From: Chitinispirillales bacterium ANBcel5
GTDB lineage: Bacteria > Fibrobacterota > Chitinivibrionia > Chitinivibrionales > Chitinispirillaceae
DNA length: 64,000 nucleotides
Assembly (NCBI GenBank): GCA_029688955.1
Contig: JARUKZ010000017.1
Location: 34,406-98,405 of the forward strand
Direction: 5' to 3'
Both the position numbers and the translations under genes were made by a program. The first letter of the stretch is position 1; every line of letters begins with the position of its first letter. This document shows, piece by piece, positions 17,130 to 25,978 of the stretch. The notes under the pieces were generated by a model. It was not told the DNA's origin, did no database searches, and saw only the letters and a program-made list of their open reading frames with translations.

Positions 17130-18353
17130 ATGTACAGTATTGTGTTCAATTTTTTCGCAATTCTTCTCAGTTATAGATTCTTTCTGAGATATGAAAGAAA
17201 AAATAGAACTAACTTCGTTTTTACAATCGCATTAACACTAAGACTGTTCTTTTCTATCTTGAATGTTATGGGTATAGAATTTCCTGGTGTTAATTCTACT
17301 GATATTGGGCGGTTTATCGAAACCGCACACCAGGTACAAATGACTGGGCTTGTAGGGAACCTTGATGTCACTCAGTCCTATGTTTGGTCATGGCTGCTGG
17401 GACTGGTCATGCTTGTTTCAAAAGACACTGTTTTTGCTCCACTGGTTTTCAATTCAGTCTTAGGCACTTTAGTCGTAGTGTCGTTGCATAAAACTGCTGT
17501 TTTGTTGGGAACACCTGGTTCGGCAAAAATGTCTTCGTGGCTAATAGCTCTTTGCCCCCCTTTAATATTCAACTCTGCAATATTATTGCGCGAGACACTA
17601 CTTCTTTTACTACTTTCACAATTATTTTTCTATATTTTATACACATTCAAGAATCATTCTTTTGGCTTAAAATATATTACAGTTATATTAATGTACTTTA
17701 TACTCCTAGTCATCTTTCATGGTGCGTTTGTAATTTTATTGTTACCCATCTTGGTTACAATGATCTATCCTTTTTTGACAGGGCAAAAGAGGTTTTTGTC
17801 AAAACACAGTTTTGTCATTTTCGTTTTCTTTCCGTTAATTCTATCTCTTATTCTATACTATTCCATTCAGGCAGAAATTGGGCATTCAAAGCTTTACTTT
17901 TTGTATAATTCTACAGAGTTTTCAGATCTGATCTGGAATAGCATCACATTTATTGGAAGGCGAGCCCAGGATTCAGAATTAATAGCTTGGTCCCAAGGAA
18001 GTGGTTTTCTCTTTAATAAAGTGGAGTTGATTATAAAGAGCTTATTTGGTCCTTTTTTCGCGGGTGAGTTTAGAAATTTCGATATCATTCGAATGGTCAT
18101 AGTACTTTATGTTAACTTTAATCTTTTCATTTTATTTTTAAAGTCTTTTTTTCCAAGTGGGATTAATAGAATTGGGTTATTTTTTATTTTTATAAACATA
18201 GCTGGTTTTGCTGTAATTTCTACTTATTATGAGCATGCATTTAGGCACTACATGAAAGTTGTTCCATTAATTATTACTCTCAGTACACCAATAATTTATA
18301 ACTTTTTAAAATGTTCAGTTAAGCACAGAATAGAAACTAATAAAGATTTCTGA
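17130..18353 (+). CDS. Multi-span membrane protein, candidate Wzy polymerase
   Basis: 407-residue, very hydrophobic protein with about ten predicted membrane helices and no soluble domain. It lies between wzz/wzx and glycosyltransferase genes where a repeat-unit polymerase is expected, and no other gene in the first cluster fits that role. The segment PPLIFNSAILLRETLLLLL resembles the helix-bordering Arg-Glu motif seen in O-antigen/oligosaccharide polymerase-like proteins. Wzy proteins diverge so much that sequence alone cannot prove the function; a lipid-linked sugar transferase is the alternative. It starts 12 bases after the pyruvyl transferase gene. Confidence 0.55.
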   Translation: MYSIVFNFFAILLSYRFFLRYERKNRTNFVFTIALTLRLFFSILNVMGIEFPGVNSTDIGRFIETAHQVQMTGLVGNLDVTQSYVWSWLLGLVMLVSKDTVFAPLVFNSVLGTLVVVSLHKTAVLLGTPGSAKMSSWLIALCPPLIFNSAILLRETLLLLLLSQLFFYILYTFKNHSFGLKYITVILMYFILLVIFHGAFVILLLPILVTMIYPFLTGQKRFLSKHSFVIFVFFPLILSLILYYSIQAEIGHSKLYFLYNSTEFSDLIWNSITFIGRRAQDSELIAWSQGSGFLFNKVELIIKSLFGPFFAGEFRNFDIIRMVIVLYVNFNLFILFLKSFFPSGINRIGLFFIFINIAGFAVISTYYEHAFRHYMKVVPLIITLSTPIIYNFLKCSVKHRIETNKDF

Positions 18354-18380
18354 TATTAATACTACAGGAGCTAAAAATAT

Positions 18381-19481
18381 ATGAAAAAAATTATTGTATA
18401 TCTGCCTTATGAAATAAAAGATCAGAAAAACAGTGGTAGTTCAATGCGTCCCCAAAGAATGATAAGGGCACTTAAAGATATCGGACATGATGTGCAATTA
18501 ATTTCAGGAAAAGGCAGTTCATCTAGACAAAAATTAAAGAGGGTTATGGTGGATGTTAATAAAAACAGATCCAATTATATTGGTGTTTATATTGAAAGCT
18601 GTAATTTACCCCTCCTTTTTTCTGATAAGAAAATCAGACCCTCTATATTATTTGATTTAAAAGTACTAATATCTTTCAAGAAAGCTAAATTGCCTATATC
18701 TTTGTTTTATAGAGATGTACACTGGCGATACAATCTGATGCAACCCAAGAAACTAGGCTCTATCGTAAAAAAAGTAACCAATTTACCGCTATATCAATTA
18801 GACTGGATTATTTATCGAAAGTATGTTGACAAATTATTCATACCTACACTCGCTATGAGTGACATTTTACCTTCTAAGTGGCCTAAAAAATTATTATATG
18901 ATTTACCTCCGGGAGCTGAAATAAGAGAGAAAGAAAATGGAGTGTCAAATTCAAAATTAAGGCTTCTTTATGTTGGGGGAATAAAATTGCCTTTTTATGA
19001 CTTGCGAGGTTTGTTCAAAGCAATAAACAAATTGAACAATGTAGAGCTTACAATATGCTGCAGAAAAGAAGAGTGGGAATTAAATCAGTCTATGTACGGG
19101 TATATTGATTATACAAAAGTCAAAGTAGTTCATAAAGACGGAAATGACCTTGATGATTTGTATAAGAATGCTGATATTTTTGCTTTGCTTTGGGCATCTC
19201 ATCCATATTTGAAACACACATTACCGTATAAACTTTTTGAGACAATTGGAGCTGGTGTGCCAATCATTACGACGGCAGGGACAGCAACAACTGATTTTGT
19301 AAATGACAATGATATCGGTTGGGTTGTTACAGGGGATAATGAAATAGTAGATATATGCAATCGCCTGAATAGCAACAGGTCAGAATTGATTGAAACTACT
19401 AAGTCAATCATGTCACTAAGAGATTGTCATACGTGGGATCTGAGAGCAAAAAAAATAGTTTCTACCTTGATGTCCACATAA
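18381..19481 (+). CDS. Glycosyltransferase, GT4-like (GT-B fold)
   Basis: 366-residue predicted cytosolic glycosyltransferase. The N-terminus KKIIVYLPYE...SGSSMRPQRMIRAL is a GT-B acceptor-domain start; the C-terminal domain has LLYVGGI (about residue 195), ADIFALLWASHPY and the donor-binding region LPYKLFETIGAGVPIITTAG (about 276-295). GGAG lies upstream of the ATG. The last 20 bases overlap the 3' end of the convergent gene on the other strand. Donor and acceptor are unknown. Confidence 0.8.
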   Translation: MKKIIVYLPYEIKDQKNSGSSMRPQRMIRALKDIGHDVQLISGKGSSSRQKLKRVMVDVNKNRSNYIGVYIESCNLPLLFSDKKIRPSILFDLKVLISFKKAKLPISLFYRDVHWRYNLMQPKKLGSIVKKVTNLPLYQLDWIIYRKYVDKLFIPTLAMSDILPSKWPKKLLYDLPPGAEIREKENGVSNSKLRLLYVGGIKLPFYDLRGLFKAINKLNNVELTICCRKEEWELNQSMYGYIDYTKVKVVHKDGNDLDDLYKNADIFALLWASHPYLKHTLPYKLFETIGAGVPIITTAGTATTDFVNDNDIGWVVTGDNEIVDICNRLNSNRSELIETTKSIMSLRDCHTWDLRAKKIVSTLMST

Positions 19482-20592
19482 AACTTTCTTGAAAGGCATT
19501 CAAGTTTGAATATATTTCTAAGTATTTAGCAACCATTACTTCTATGTCATACCTTTTGGATCTTTGTAGGCATTTCTTTGATATCACCGAATAGTATTGT
19601 TTATTAGAAATTAACACTTTTAGAACATCAGATAATTCAGTTGAATTACCTTTTTCAACTAAAACACCTCCGTTTTGTACAACCTCTCTCAACCCGTCCA
19701 CATTGCTTACTACAACAGGTTTACCCGAAGCCATTCCTTCTGCAGCAACTAGCCCAAACCCTTCCCAATAAGATGATAGTACAATAATGTCAACTGTCTT
19801 AAATATCCTCTCAATATCATTTCTGAAACCAAGAAAATGAACTCTACCTTCAAGGCTCAGATTCTTTACTAGATCTTCATATTCTGTTCTAAGGGGACCT
19901 TCGCCTAGTAAGATCAAGTGGCTATTAGTTGGCAAATCAGACATAGCTTCAATAACTGTTCTCTGGTCCTTTGGAGCCTTGAATCTTCCTGCCATACAAA
20001 TTAATTTGGTAGTATCATTGAAAGTTTGATTGATTTCTGATTTATTATACGGGATAGAATTTTTGAATTTATTTATATTTATACCGTTTTCAACGACAGT
20101 AAACCTATCACTATCTTCATTTAACCATTTTAATAAAATGTCCTGTGTTTTTTGGCTTATTGAAATAATAGAATCAAAACTTTTGTATATAAACTTATCA
20201 ATGTATTTAAAATACCATAAATCTCTGCGTTTATTATGAGTGCTATGTTCTGTAAACACAACTTTTGGTTTTTTTCGGAGTAGTTTTACAGCAAAAGAAA
20301 CCCAATAACTGGTTGGAAACAAGTGGCAGTGAACAATATGGTAATGACCATGTTTTAAATGATTTTTTATACTAAATATGTTAAGAGGGCTGTATGGTTT
20401 ATTGCTATTAATATGATTTACCACTACTCCTAGGTTACCCAACTCTGCCATGAACCCTTTTTCATCTATAGTGGTTAAGAATAGCACTTCTACATAATGG
20501 CCTTGTTGTTTAAACCTTGGCAATAGCTCTCTGAGGAGTTTTGAAGCACCACCAGGGCCAATTCTATCTTTGATAAAAAGTATTCTCAACAT
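19462..20592 (-). CDS. Glycosyltransferase family 4
   Basis: 376-residue GT-B retaining glycosyltransferase. Marks: IGPGGASKLLRELLP near the start, HCHLFPTSYW, VVENGININKF (about residue 165), MAGRFKAPKDQ (about 197), then LSSYWEGFGLVAAEGMASG with the E-x7-E motif (about 285). The gene is read against the rest of the locus together with the P-loop gene upstream, overlapping it by seven bases. It also overlaps the convergent GT4 gene by 20 bases at the 3' ends, so this two-gene unit looks like an inserted or inverted module. Confidence 0.88.
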   Translation of the reverse strand: MLRILFIKDRIGPGGASKLLRELLPRFKQQGHYVEVLFLTTIDEKGFMAELGNLGVVVNHINSNKPYSPLNIFSIKNHLKHGHYHIVHCHLFPTSYWVSFAVKLLRKKPKVVFTEHSTHNKRRDLWYFKYIDKFIYKSFDSIISISQKTQDILLKWLNEDSDRFTVVENGININKFKNSIPYNKSEINQTFNDTTKLICMAGRFKAPKDQRTVIEAMSDLPTNSHLILLGEGPLRTEYEDLVKNLSLEGRVHFLGFRNDIERIFKTVDIIVLSSYWEGFGLVAAEGMASGKPVVVSNVDGLREVVQNGGVLVEKGNSTELSDVLKVLISNKQYYSVISKKCLQRSKRYDIEVMVAKYLEIYSNLNAFQESFMWTSR

Positions 20593-21266
20593 ATCTCCTG
20601 TTTAAGTTGTTCTTTGATGGTTTCGATAACTGATTGAGACAAACTTTTTATTTGATCAGTTTTGTTGTTTTGCAATTTTATTATTTTAACGTTATTTTCT
20701 TCGATTTCTTGAATAATACGATCAGCAATATTCTTTAATTTTGTTACATCAGTTAATTTTTTGTTCATCCTTAAATTGATACCATCACGATTTTCGATTC
20801 GTTTATTAATGATATGGTCATTAGCGCAAATATAAAAAACTAAATCGGGCTTTAGAGTTGGCGGAATGATAGTTTTTATAGGCACATACTTTTTAGCAGA
20901 GATATTTATTGACCAAACAGCCTGGTATAAACCTTGATCAAGCAGTATATGACCTTTGTTTTTGCGTAAAATATGACTGATAAAAGAAAAGTTTAGGAGA
21001 ACAATAAAAAAATCTTTAATGCTAAGTTGTACGGAGTCATAAATAATCCTAAATTCGCGAAAAAATTTTCGTGGATCTGTTAGGATTTCATTTATAACTG
21101 AGTACGTTTTTATAAAAAGTCTCTTATGTCTGCCTGAGTTTGTGTAATGTTCCAGAGCATTTGTAAAATGAAGGCTGTTTTCAGAGTCATTTACCCGGTT
21201 ACATATCTCCTTAACAAGAGTTGTTTTCCCTGTACCAGGTAAGCCCAAAAATTCAATTGTCACCAT
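20586..21266 (-). CDS. P-loop nucleotide kinase-like protein
   Basis: 226-residue protein with Walker A motif GLPGTGKTT (about residues 8-16). The ILLDQG segment (about 108) sits at the Walker B/DR-x position of thymidylate- or deoxynucleoside-kinase folds, and R-x2-NRDG (about 155) may be the lid. Kinase-like P-loop proteins of this kind occur in some polysaccharide loci with unknown substrates. It is coupled by overlap to the GT4 gene downstream, suggesting a joint role such as making or modifying a sugar residue. The assignment stops at fold level. Confidence 0.65.
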   Translation of the reverse strand: MVTIEFLGLPGTGKTTLVKEICNRVNDSENSLHFTNALEHYTNSGRHKRLFIKTYSVINEILTDPRKFFREFRIIYDSVQLSIKDFFIVLLNFSFISHILRKNKGHILLDQGLYQAVWSINISAKKYVPIKTIIPPTLKPDLVFYICANDHIINKRIENRDGINLRMNKKLTDVTKLKNIADRIIQEIEENNVKIIKLQNNKTDQIKSLSQSVIETIKEQLKQEIC

Positions 21267-21543
21267 AAAATTACCGTAATTTATGTTGTGTAGGAAGTAA
21301 TTGTTTAAAAAAATACTTATTCTTTCATAATATTAAAATATTGGTTAACCACTGTTTCATATCTATTAAAATGCTGGTTTGCAATATTATTATACTGTAA
21401 TGGAAATTATATACATAAACATAGCTTTTGATAATTTATTTAAAAAATTACTACAAAGTAGATACTTAAATCCACAGTTTTAGCTTAAAAAAAAACAATT
21501 AATTATATTTATAATACTTACATTAATTAGGATTGGAAAACAC
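21267..21543. promoter_or_regulatory. Divergent promoter region between the P-loop gene and the Wzi-like gene
   Basis: 277 bases of very AT-rich DNA with no gene, between divergently read genes. A TATAAT hexamer at 21510-21515 is a candidate -10 box for the rightward gene; no convincing -35 is seen. Confidence 0.35.
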
Positions 21544-23040
21544 ATGAAAAAATCGATAATTTTACTCTATATTCTCAGTTGTTTTAACATAGTTTATTCA
21601 TCTTCTGTTATTTCGAACATTAATAGATTTGAATTATCTAAAAAATATCTTAATTCTGTTGCCACAAAAATAAGTGTTTCGCCACCCTTTTTATCACTTC
21701 CTGGCCAAATATTTGAGTGTGACTTACCACTCAATTTTTTTAAACAGGAACAGGCGCTTTCTTTTGATTTGAAGTTCTCAACGGCATTAGAAGTTCAGGA
21801 CAAGAAAGCTGTTTTTGGGGTCTTCGATGCGATTGGTCAGTATAAAACCCCTTGGCTCAATGCAAGAGTTAGATTAAATGCTTACAATCTAAATAGCTCA
21901 ACAGAATACGATTTTCAGGAAATAGAGGTTGAAAGATTCATTTCTGATAGAAGTGCACCTATCACTGGGATGTCAGAAAAAGATTTTATAATGCCGGAAG
22001 CATTTTTGACATTTATGTATCAAAACCTACAGCTTGGTTTTGGGCGTAAAAGGTTGAGATGGGGGCCTGGTTTTAAAGGTACACTTCTTCATTCCGGACA
22101 TACTCATGCACCCTTTTATTTCTACCACTTTAAGCTTGATCTTGCTGATCGAATAAGAATGTCAGCCTATTTATCCGGGTACGATGATGAAATTTCATTT
22201 GATCGGGATGATTTTTCTATGGACAGGGTTCCAGGAAAATTGGCAATGTTATCTGAAAATCCTGACCAGCAAATCCCCACAAGATACGGTGCAGCACATC
22301 GGGTGGATGTTAAATTTAATAAGCATTTCCAGCTTGGTATTTATGAGAAAGTTTCGTTCTATGGTTCACAAGATCTCGTCCGTTATGCCAATCCTCTTCA
22401 GATGTATTATGTCGGTCAAAGGGGTGGAGACAATGCGCCGAACTTGTTAGGTGGTTTTGATTTTAACCTGATATTCTACCCATTAAGAATATATGGAGAG
22501 TTTCTGAATGATGATATAACAAACTTTGATACCACTGGAAATCCAAGCAAGTACGCACTTCAACTGGGCGGTTCATGGTTTTTTGGTGATGGGATCTTAA
22601 GTGAGATAGGGCTTGAATACACCCATGTGAGTTACTACACTTATGGGCATTACAGCGTTTTAAATCGCCATACATTTTGGGGTGAAAGCTTAGGGTGGCC
22701 TTGGGGTAATGATCAGGACCTATTTCATGCAAGAGCACTTTTTCGTTTCAGGCCGGATATAATTGCGAGAGTGGAGGCAAATTACTGGCTTCTGGGTGAA
22801 GGTACAGTTTATGATTCCTGGCACGAAGATGGAAGACCAAACTATGATGATAAACCTTATTTTCCGGAGGATCCGAATCGGATCTGGTCATTTATACTTT
22901 CTGCGACTTATTTACCAAGGGATTGGATTTCTTTAAACATGTATTACAGACCCTGGGTGAAAAATAAAGAACTTAATCACAGTTTCCATACCTATCTTAC
23001 GATCGGTTTGCCATGGAATCTTAATTACAGCTTAGATTAA
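21544..23040 (+). CDS. Wzi-like capsule assembly outer-membrane protein
   Basis: 498-residue exported protein with a Lys-containing signal peptide (MKKSIILLYILSCFNIVYS). The remainder is rich in aromatic, alternating beta-strand segments typical of an outer-membrane barrel. The block GFGRKRLRWGPG and the following LHSGHTHAPFYFYHF (about residues 160-195) match the conserved core of the capsule assembly Wzi family, whose E. coli member is an outer-membrane lectin helping attach capsule to the cell. This suggests that the polysaccharide made here is surface-attached. It has its own upstream AT-rich region and is followed by a GT4 gene. Confidence 0.83.
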   Translation: MKKSIILLYILSCFNIVYSSSVISNINRFELSKKYLNSVATKISVSPPFLSLPGQIFECDLPLNFFKQEQALSFDLKFSTALEVQDKKAVFGVFDAIGQYKTPWLNARVRLNAYNLNSSTEYDFQEIEVERFISDRSAPITGMSEKDFIMPEAFLTFMYQNLQLGFGRKRLRWGPGFKGTLLHSGHTHAPFYFYHFKLDLADRIRMSAYLSGYDDEISFDRDDFSMDRVPGKLAMLSENPDQQIPTRYGAAHRVDVKFNKHFQLGIYEKVSFYGSQDLVRYANPLQMYYVGQRGGDNAPNLLGGFDFNLIFYPLRIYGEFLNDDITNFDTTGNPSKYALQLGGSWFFGDGILSEIGLEYTHVSYYTYGHYSVLNRHTFWGESLGWPWGNDQDLFHARALFRFRPDIIARVEANYWLLGEGTVYDSWHEDGRPNYDDKPYFPEDPNRIWSFILSATYLPRDWISLNMYYRPWVKNKELNHSFHTYLTIGLPWNLNYSLD

Positions 23041-23113
23041 TCTTTAAATGATGTTTTTTGAACCCTTTTAGACTTGGAGAAGTACAGGGATAAAACCTTG
23101 TTGAGATAGTGCG

Positions 23114-24229
23114 ATGCTAATAGTGCTGCTTGCCAATACGAGCTGGTATCTTTATAACTTTAGAAAGAAATTAATTTTGAGTCTGCTTGAAAATGGACAT
23201 GAAGTCTTTGTTTGTGCTCCTTTTGATAGCTATTCGGAAAAACTTGAAGCGCTGGGGGCAAAATATAGGAATATTAAACTATCCCAAAACAGTATTAGTA
23301 TTATAAAAGAGGTGATCTCCTTAATAAGTATAAAAAATATTCTCAAAGAAGTCAATCCAAGCTACTTATTAACGTTTACCCCAAAGGGTAACATATACCC
23401 AGCACTTGTTAAACCAAAGAAAACTAAGCAGGTTACAAATATTTCTGGTCTGGGAGAAGGATTTGATAAGGACTCTCTTCTTTCGAAAGTATTACAACTG
23501 CTTTTTAAGGTATCTCTTAGTAAGTCAGAAAAAATTTTGTTCCAAAATCAGGAGGACATGAATTCATTCATAAAAAAGAGTATAGTAAGTCCTCGAAACA
23601 GTATAAGAATAAATGGTTCCGGGGTAGATATAGCAAGGTTCCATCCCGCAAAAGGGAAAAAGTTTTCTGATACCAAAATGTGCTTTCTTACTGTTGGAAG
23701 AGTAATTGAGAAAAAAGGGTATAGGCTAATACTTTCCCTAATTCAGCTTTATCCAAATATTCTGAATATGGCTGAATTCCATATTGTAGGGATTGTAGAT
23801 AAAAATCGTCCTAAATCAATTGAGCTATACAAAGAACTGCAAGCGGCAGCAGATAGAGGTAGCATTAAATTACACGACCCCGTAGACGATATAGAAAAAA
23901 TTATATCGCAAGCACATTGTATGCTACTGCCCTCAACATATAATGAGGGGGTTCCCAGGTCTTTACTTGAGGGTCTTGCGTGTGGTATGCCTGTAATTAC
24001 AACTGATTGGAAGGGTTGCAGAGATACTGTTTCGGAAGGTCAGAATGGTTATCTTGTGAAACCAGGATCGGTGGACGATCTTTATGAAAAGATAACCAAA
24101 ATGTGTCATCTCTCAGACAAGGAGTATGCACAATTTTCTAATAAATCCAGGAGACTTGCATTGGAAAAGTTTGATGAAAATGAAATCGTTTCTACTTATA
24201 TGAATATTATCTTAAATGCCCCTATTTAG
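23114..24229 (+). CDS. Glycosyltransferase family 4
   Basis: 371-residue GT-B glycosyltransferase resembling PglA/CapM-type HexNAc transferases. It begins with the typical ANTSWYLYNFRKKLI and GHEVFVCAP; then TFTPKGNIYPAL (about residue 98), INGSGVDIARFHP (about 169), LTVGRVIEKKGY (about 195), and LLPSTYNEGVPRSLLEGLACG with the E-x7-E motif (about 276). It is the last intact gene of the first polysaccharide cluster. Sugar specificity is not determinable. Confidence 0.88.
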   Translation: MLIVLLANTSWYLYNFRKKLILSLLENGHEVFVCAPFDSYSEKLEALGAKYRNIKLSQNSISIIKEVISLISIKNILKEVNPSYLLTFTPKGNIYPALVKPKKTKQVTNISGLGEGFDKDSLLSKVLQLLFKVSLSKSEKILFQNQEDMNSFIKKSIVSPRNSIRINGSGVDIARFHPAKGKKFSDTKMCFLTVGRVIEKKGYRLILSLIQLYPNILNMAEFHIVGIVDKNRPKSIELYKELQAAADRGSIKLHDPVDDIEKIISQAHCMLLPSTYNEGVPRSLLEGLACGMPVITTDWKGCRDTVSEGQNGYLVKPGSVDDLYEKITKMCHLSDKEYAQFSNKSRRLALEKFDENEIVSTYMNIILNAPI

Positions 24230-24360
24230 CTTGATTTGTTGCATTCATTTATAACTCTTGCTTTTGTTTCACTTAAACCAAAATTCTTTATCATGATACT
24301 GTATTAAGATACGCTCCCGGCACTGCTGTAGCATGAGATGTAGTCCCTATTTTGAGCGAA

Positions 24361-24522
24361 TCTTACGATAAGCTTACGGAAGTCCTTGTGGAGGCAACCA
24401 AGGAGCAACAGGAGATAATTGAAGAGCAAAGAGAGGAAATAGAGGCCCAGAGAAGAGAGATCGATTTCCAAAAAAGTTATTTAGGGTTACAGTCGCCTTT
24501 CGCTATTCGCACTCTAATCTGA
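24361..24522 (+). pseudogene. Fragment of a peptidase S74 / tail-type chaperone C-terminus
   Basis: An open stretch without a start codon reads YDKLTEVLVEATKEQQ followed by a Glu/Arg/Gln-rich coiled coil, the classic end of intramolecular-chaperone (S74) proteins, where the auto-processing domain is followed by a coiled coil. The rest of the gene is missing. A similar but not identical fragment lies at 28130-28393. The bases from 24523 to 24767 hold nothing I can identify. Confidence 0.6.
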
Positions 24523-24767
24523 TTGGCGATCAAAACAGGCTAGGCTTTCCTATGAAACTCAAAAAAACATCACATAAATTATATGTGTTAGGGGATTCTG
24601 AGTAGAGGAAAGCCTCAAAAAGAGTACTTCGGTTCATTTTATGCTCGAGTTTTGTAGATATGATATCACAGAAATTCTGTTTAGAGTCTGGTCTTCCTGA
24701 GTTTTCTGGCCAATACTTAAGCCCCAAATTTTAAAATTCCTTACTCACCAGGTAATCCAATAGGGAC

Positions 24768-25001
24768 AGTTTTTAATTGCATGGTGCCCATCACAGATGT
24801 TTTCGCAAAAAGAGAGCATAAGTCTCTCCATAAATACCACATTTCTCATTAAAGGCTGTACCCCGCCCCCCTGTTCGTGTCGTTTCTTCTGAAAAAGGTA
24901 CTATTCACACTTGTTGGTCCCCGTTTATAAGTATGCTTGAAATTGTGAAAACAGTGATGTGAAAATAGTTAAATAAAGACTTGCAATAAATTTATGAAAT
25001 T
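24768..25001. repeat. Repeat R1, copy A
   Basis: About 230 bases that recur in the same orientation, at roughly 80-85% by eye, at 29043-29272. Shared landmarks include CAGATGTTTTCGCA, AAGTCTCTCCATAA, CCCCGTTTATAAGT and GTGAAAACAGTGATGT. No open frame. In copy B it lies upstream of a flippase gene; here it is joined directly to a glycosyltransferase remnant. Confidence 0.85.
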
Positions 25002-25012
25002 TCTCTGATTTT

Positions 25013-25374
25013 CAGTGATTGGGAGCTAATAATTATCGGTGTTACCCTTCAAACAGTGACGATTAAAAGAAAAAGAGTACCTGGCTGGTATGCGCTTGCA
25101 TCAAAACAGAATAAGCAGAAATGTTGAAAAGAAGCAAAATGGTTGGAATCTGTTTCTAAAGAAATGGAATGAAGAACTGGACAAAATCCCTACAATTAAA
25201 AACAGAGTATATGCTTCATACAACTGGGAAATGGGGAGAGTGTATTATTTTTGTCAGCAGTATTCATCTGCCCGGAAGCATCTGTTCAAGGTAATACGGT
25301 ATAACAAACTTAAACTTAAGGCCTATATTTTACTTTTAGCCTCATTGCTTAGAGTCGACATACGCTTAAAGTAA
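25013..25374 (+). pseudogene. Internally deleted remnant of a GT2 glycosyltransferase gene
   Basis: Bases 25013-25074 match part of the 5' portion of the intact gene at 34451-35347 (its 34539-34600, encoding SDWELIIIDD). Bases 25075-25374 then match its 3' end (encoding YLAGMRLHQNRISRNVEK to the stop). About 445 bases between the two parts are missing, and so is the true start. The 94-codon frame from an internal ATG at 25090 is therefore a relic rather than a gene. The near identity of the 3' part indicates a fairly recent duplication. Confidence 0.85.
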
Positions 25375-25679
25375 ATATAATCTATCTGTGTTGTAAGCCT
25401 ATATATTTTCATTGGAAATAGTACTTTTCACAGTTTTGTGATTACATCCCTTAAACAACTGCCCCTCAAGATTACTCTAAACTGCAGATTGAATGCCAAA
25501 GCAAAAGATCCAGACCACTTTAAATACCCCTCATACCCTGGCAGCAGAGCCAAATTGATGATTAGAACACAAGATTAAATAGTGGAGTTTCACACATAAG
25601 GTGATAAGGAATATTTAATGTGTTTAAATCATATCTAAGAGCCTGTTTACCACAAGTTTGGCTCTTGAAAACACTTGTT
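25075..25679. repeat. Repeat R2, copy A (3' end of GT2 gene plus downstream DNA)
   Basis: Direct copy of 35045-35665. The homology continues about 300 bases past the GT2 stop codon through GATCCAGACC...TTTAAATACCCCTCATACC and GGAGTTTCACAC, and ends at ACACTTGTT. After that point the two loci differ: AAA/DUF4143 remnants here, the chemotaxis operon at copy B. Repeats this long are substrates for recombination. Confidence 0.88.
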
Positions 25680-25781
25680 CGGACCAGACAGAACCGGGGT
25701 CGGACCAGAATTTATCAGTCTAATTGCCGAAATTGAGCTACAAAGGACAAAAGTTTCAGATTTCCCGCCGAAATTCGGCTC

Positions 25782-25818
25782 TTAGAGCCCGATGAGGAGA
25801 CCTTTTATCGGGCTCTAA
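25782..25818. terminator. Strong hairpin in the accessory zone
   Basis: Perfect 12-bp stem TTAGAGCCCGAT (25782-25793) / ATCGGGCTCTAA (25807-25818) with a 13-base loop. The adjoining GCCGAAATTCGGC palindrome lies just upstream. No long T-run follows. The rest of 25680-25978 contains no gene; it shows a doubled TCGGACCAGA word. Confidence 0.5.
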
Positions 25819-25978
25819 GGATTCACGTTTTATTCTCTATCATTTATTAAAAAAGAGCGAGGGGAAAAAATAAAGAGGAAACTAACGATCTTCTTTCAGG
25901 TGTAATTTTTTTGGGTAACCACCTGTCGTATCTCCACCATATTTACCATGAAAAAACCCCATTGTGTGGAGGAATTTC

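Noticed and set aside
24530..24727. 65-codon reverse frame between the S74 fragment and R1
   Set aside because: No domain, no ribosome-binding site and no counterpart in the duplicated copy.
25090..25374. 94-codon open frame as an independent gene
   Set aside because: It is the copied 3' end of the GT2 gene at 34451-35347, starting at an internal Met, with no family domain of its own.
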